DNA of 41,751 nucleotides from Flavobacterium sp. (GTDB lineage Bacteria; Bacteroidota; Bacteroidia; Flavobacteriales; Flavobacteriaceae), in the NCBI GenBank assembly GCA_030153045.1, contig JASLID010000062.1, positions 1 to 41,751 on the forward strand, in the 5' to 3' direction. A program made the position numbers and the translations under genes. Below, piece after piece: positions 39,389 through 41,751 of this stretch. Position 1 is the first letter of the stretch; the number at the start of each line of letters is the position of its first letter. Under the pieces are notes generated by a model, which was not told where the DNA came from, searched no databases, and saw only the letters and a list, made by a program, of their open reading frames with translations.

Positions 39389-40446
39389 TGAGTATTAACT
39401 TTAAGAAGACATATAAGTTTGCCGTAAAATCTGCTTTGTATATTACTTTATTTGGCACTGGTTTTGTTAGTATTTTGACTTATTTTTTCTTTGACTTTAA
39501 TGTGTTGTTTACTCTGATTTTTGGAATTTCGATCTTAGTGTTTTCCTTTTTCATGTTACAGTATAGAGTAGAGCGATTCATTTACCGAAGAGTTAAAAAA
39601 ATCTACGATGACATTTCTTTTTTAGATTCGTCCGAATTTAAAAATCAATCCATTACTACTGATATGGCAACTTTAACCAAACAGGTTAAAAAGTTCGCCA
39701 CCGATAAAAAACTCGAAATCGAACGATTTAAAGACCGTGAAGAATACCGACGAGAGTTTTTAGGAAATGTTTCACACGAACTCAAAACGCCTTTGTTTAC
39801 TGTTCAAGGGTATATTTCTACTTTATTGGATGGGGCACACAAAGACAAAGATTTACGAAAAAAATACCTGGAACGCGCCGAAAAAGGAGTGGAGCGATTG
39901 GTCTACATTGTAGAAGATTTAGACATGATTGGCAAATTGGAAATGGGCGATGAAAGCCTTGAAATGAAAGAATTTGACATCATAGAGTTGGCTCAAAACG
40001 TGATGGATTTGCTTGAAATGAAAGCCAATAAAAAAGATATTACACTTAACTTCGATTCTAAATACTACCGCCCGATCTTTGTTTTTGGTGATTATGAAAA
40101 AATTCAGCAGGTGATGATGAATTTAATTATGAATTCCATTAAATACGGTCGACAAGGTGGATCTACAGAGGTTGGCATAGAGGATTTAACCAATAATAAA
40201 GTTATTATTAGAATTACTGATAATGGTGAAGGTATAGCCAAACATAACATTCCTCGCTTGTTTGAGCGATTTTTCAGGGTCGATAAAAGTGGCGCTCGTT
40301 CCGAAGGCGGTTCTGGTCTTGGACTTTCAATCGTAAAACACATTATCGAAGCGCACGACGAAAAAATATACGTTGAAAGTACTTTTGGAAAAGGTTCTGA
40401 GTTTTCTTTTACCCTTGAAAAAGCTGAAAAAGCTCTTTCCAAGTAA
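39388..40446 (+). CDS. Membrane histidine kinase, PhoR-like, without a periplasmic sensor
   Basis: This 352-residue kinase has two adjacent membrane segments (about 14-34 and 39-58) with only a few residues between them, so there is almost no periplasmic part. A HAMP-like linker (59-115) leads to the dimerisation domain with His130 in GNVSHELKTPLFTVQGY. The ATP-binding domain has the N box NLIMNSIKYG, G1 DNGEGIA, F box RLFERFFRVD and G2 GGSGLGLSIV. PhoR kinases often sense through the transporter complex rather than a ligand domain, which fits. It is co-transcribed with the response regulator. Its 3' end overlaps the convergent glycosyltransferase gene by 38 nt. Confidence 0.92.
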   Translation: MSINFKKTYKFAVKSALYITLFGTGFVSILTYFFFDFNVLFTLIFGISILVFSFFMLQYRVERFIYRRVKKIYDDISFLDSSEFKNQSITTDMATLTKQVKKFATDKKLEIERFKDREEYRREFLGNVSHELKTPLFTVQGYISTLLDGAHKDKDLRKKYLERAEKGVERLVYIVEDLDMIGKLEMGDESLEMKEFDIIELAQNVMDLLEMKANKKDITLNFDSKYYRPIFVFGDYEKIQQVMMNLIMNSIKYGRQGGSTEVGIEDLTNNKVIIRITDNGEGIAKHNIPRLFERFFRVDKSGARSEGGSGLGLSIVKHIIEAHDEKIYVESTFGKGSEFSFTLEKAEKALSK

Positions 40447-41470
40447 TATTGGTTTTAAAACCTCTTAAACCTTTGTATAGCTGAACCTCGTGAAGTCTTT
40501 TGAGTTTAAATTTATGTTGTTTGCAATAAGAAACTAATCCTTCTTTTTTTAATTTTTTGGCCAAATATTCTTGCTCGTATTGACCTGGCGTTGGTATGAA
40601 AAATGCTTTTTTACCCAATTGAGCCAAATCCATAATGGTGGTGTATCCGGAACGGCAAAGCACAATGTCACTTTCGTTAAAAGTAGTTTCCAGTTCGAGA
40701 GTGTTCATGTAATTGTAAAAAGTAATGTGGTTTTTTACTTCAGTGGTTTGTTCGGGTTCGATTTTTCCTTTTATAAAAACTATTTTCCCTTCATAAGCTT
40801 GCAATTCTATCGTTAGTTTTTCTTCCAAGAAAGTACGTTGTGGTTCTGGTCCCGATAAAATAACCATTAAATCGTATTTCTTATCTAAGGCTTTTTTGTG
40901 AAGCCTACTTAATGGGCCAATGTATTTTATATTGTCAGGTGTTTTGTCCAAATGGCCTAATTTCCCTGTCAGGTTTGGAATTGAATCTACATCAGGGACC
41001 CAACATTCATCAAATTTTTTAATAATGCATTGATGCATTTTACTGGTTAACCAAGTGGTATTTCCAGTTAAGACATTTAGTTGGTGGGTGATGAATACTG
41101 AAGGAATTTTTTTACTTCGTACTCCCAATCGGTTATCCGATATCAATCCGTGAATGTTGTGCTCTTTAATTATTTTTTTGATTCTCTTTTTTTCCGAAAG
41201 AATCGCATGAATCATTTTAGGGCTGTTGGTCAATAATTTCCATTTAAAGAATTTTCCATTTTCAGGATATTCAATATTATAGGAAGGCAATTCGATGTGC
41301 TGTAAATGAGGAAATTCTTTTCGAAGAAGTGCTAATGCTACACCATCTGAAGCTAAAATGGGTACAAATCCTTGTGCTTCTAATGCTTTAATGATTGGGA
41401 TACAACGTGTAGCATGACCCAAGCCCCAGTTTAATGGCGCTACAAGAATGTTCTTTTTTATTTTTTCCAA
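40409..41470 (-). CDS. GT28/GT1-like glycosyltransferase (MurG-fold)
   Basis: This 353-residue GT-B protein has the N-terminal acceptor-side loop NWGLGHATRCIPIIKAL, comparable to the GGTGGH loop of MurG and MGDG synthases. The C-terminal donor-binding part has LCRSGYTTIMDLAQLGKKAFFIPTPGQYEQEYLAKKL, the UDP-sugar-binding signature of GT28. No membrane segment is seen. Donor and acceptor are unknown; glycolipid or surface-polysaccharide synthesis would fit. The last 13 codons overlap the histidine kinase gene on the other strand. Confidence 0.85.
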   Translation of the reverse strand: MEKIKKNILVAPLNWGLGHATRCIPIIKALEAQGFVPILASDGVALALLRKEFPHLQHIELPSYNIEYPENGKFFKWKLLTNSPKMIHAILSEKKRIKKIIKEHNIHGLISDNRLGVRSKKIPSVFITHQLNVLTGNTTWLTSKMHQCIIKKFDECWVPDVDSIPNLTGKLGHLDKTPDNIKYIGPLSRLHKKALDKKYDLMVILSGPEPQRTFLEEKLTIELQAYEGKIVFIKGKIEPEQTTEVKNHITFYNYMNTLELETTFNESDIVLCRSGYTTIMDLAQLGKKAFFIPTPGQYEQEYLAKKLKKEGLVSYCKQHKFKLKRLHEVQLYKGLRGFKTNITWKELFQLFQG

Positions 41471-41503
41471 AGTGTATTGGTGTTCAAATGGTTTGTTATT
41501 TAA

Positions 41504-41645
41504 CCCTGATGGAAGTGAAAATCCTTTTTATTTTATCATGTTGAGCATCTCGAAATTTCGGAAGAAGGATAAAATAAAAAGATTGTAACGAACAGCAGGA
41601 ATTACGCTGGCAAAAATGCCCAAACTTTCGTTCCTAAAAATTATT
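41504..41645. repeat. Intergenic palindromic element after the glycosyltransferase start
   Basis: A 13-bp inverted repeat, TTTTTATTTTATC (41525-41537) / GATAAAATAAAAA (41568-41580), encloses a loop with the palindrome CGAAATTTCG (41551-41560). It is flanked on one side by CCCTGATGGAAGTGAAAATC and on the other by GATTGTAACGAACAGCAGG. From memory this hairpin-with-conserved-flanks layout is a dispersed intergenic element of flavobacteria. From 41646 to 41751 I see only AT-rich sequence, with TATATTTC (near 41681) as a possible weak -7 element for a gene beyond the window. Confidence 0.6.
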
Positions 41646-41751
41646 TAAACGTAAAGTAAAGATAAAAACATTTTCGGTCGGGTATATTTCCTTAATTTTA
41701 CCAAAATTTTAAATTAAGTCGTGGGAAGTAAGAATAAATTAAAGAGGTTTA

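Overview
The window comes from an AT-rich member of the Flavobacteriaceae, most likely Flavobacterium or a close relative. Three things show this. Many genes have the Bacteroidota -7 promoter element TAnnTTTG in front of them and no Shine-Dalgarno sequence. Several secreted proteins end in type A sorting domains of the type IX secretion system (T9SS). The gene set (DUF4271, DUF4296, DUF4301, DUF6249, a SusC/CirA-type receptor with a carboxypeptidase-regulatory-like domain) is typical of that phylum. No tRNA, rRNA, CRISPR array, transposase or phage gene was seen; the window reads as chromosome.

Layout. 1-3354: a fatty-acid start block (end of a DUF177 gene, rpmF, fabH, accB, accC). 3413-10681: three exported peptidases on the minus strand (a papain-fold C1 enzyme, an S9 prolyl-oligopeptidase-type enzyme, and a large M12-type metalloprotease with Fn3 and GEVED repeats and a T9SS tail). 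11002-18360: housekeeping genes (tyrS, an NAD-dependent epimerase, a three-gene unit of GT2 / pyrC / DUF4296 lipoprotein, then DUF4271, hemD and an enoyl-CoA hydratase-like enzyme). 18363-22220: a compact minus-strand run of GGGP synthase, pnuC, a NadR-like kinase fused to DUF4301, and arfB. 22305-25376: a Crp/Fnr regulator, a small membrane protein, a phosphopantetheinyl transferase and ahcY. 25466-29228: an ECF sigma factor with a membrane protein that looks like its anti-sigma factor, divergent from a DUF6249 protein and an M1 peptidase. 29377-34299: an acyltransferase-like gene, then a cluster of small secreted proteins that are mostly or only T9SS-type sorting domain, with a duplication and a decayed copy. 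34405-40446: a beta-helix lipoprotein, a TonB-dependent receptor and a PhoB/PhoR-like two-component pair. 40409-41470: a GT28-like glycosyltransferase, followed by an intergenic repeat element.

The strongest non-obvious signals are regulatory. (1) The TonB-dependent receptor and the lipoprotein each have an array of heptamers in exact 11-bp register, ending 8 nt upstream of the -7 element. This is the geometry of Pho boxes in activator-dependent promoters, and it lies next to a PhoB/PhoR-like pair, so the three units may form a phosphate-starvation uptake system. (2) The ECF sigma gene and the divergent DUF6249/M1 peptidase operon share the bipartite signal TGTAACC-N15-TCGTC, which predicts the sigma factor's own regulon motif. 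(3) Four genes start exactly four bases after a perfect TAnnTTTG element, so their mRNAs are probably leaderless. (4) The kinase-DUF4301 fusion next to pnuC, and the sorting-domain-only secreted proteins, are the most unusual proteins.

Everything here was read by eye from the sequence. Family names rest on motif recognition, and no database search was run.
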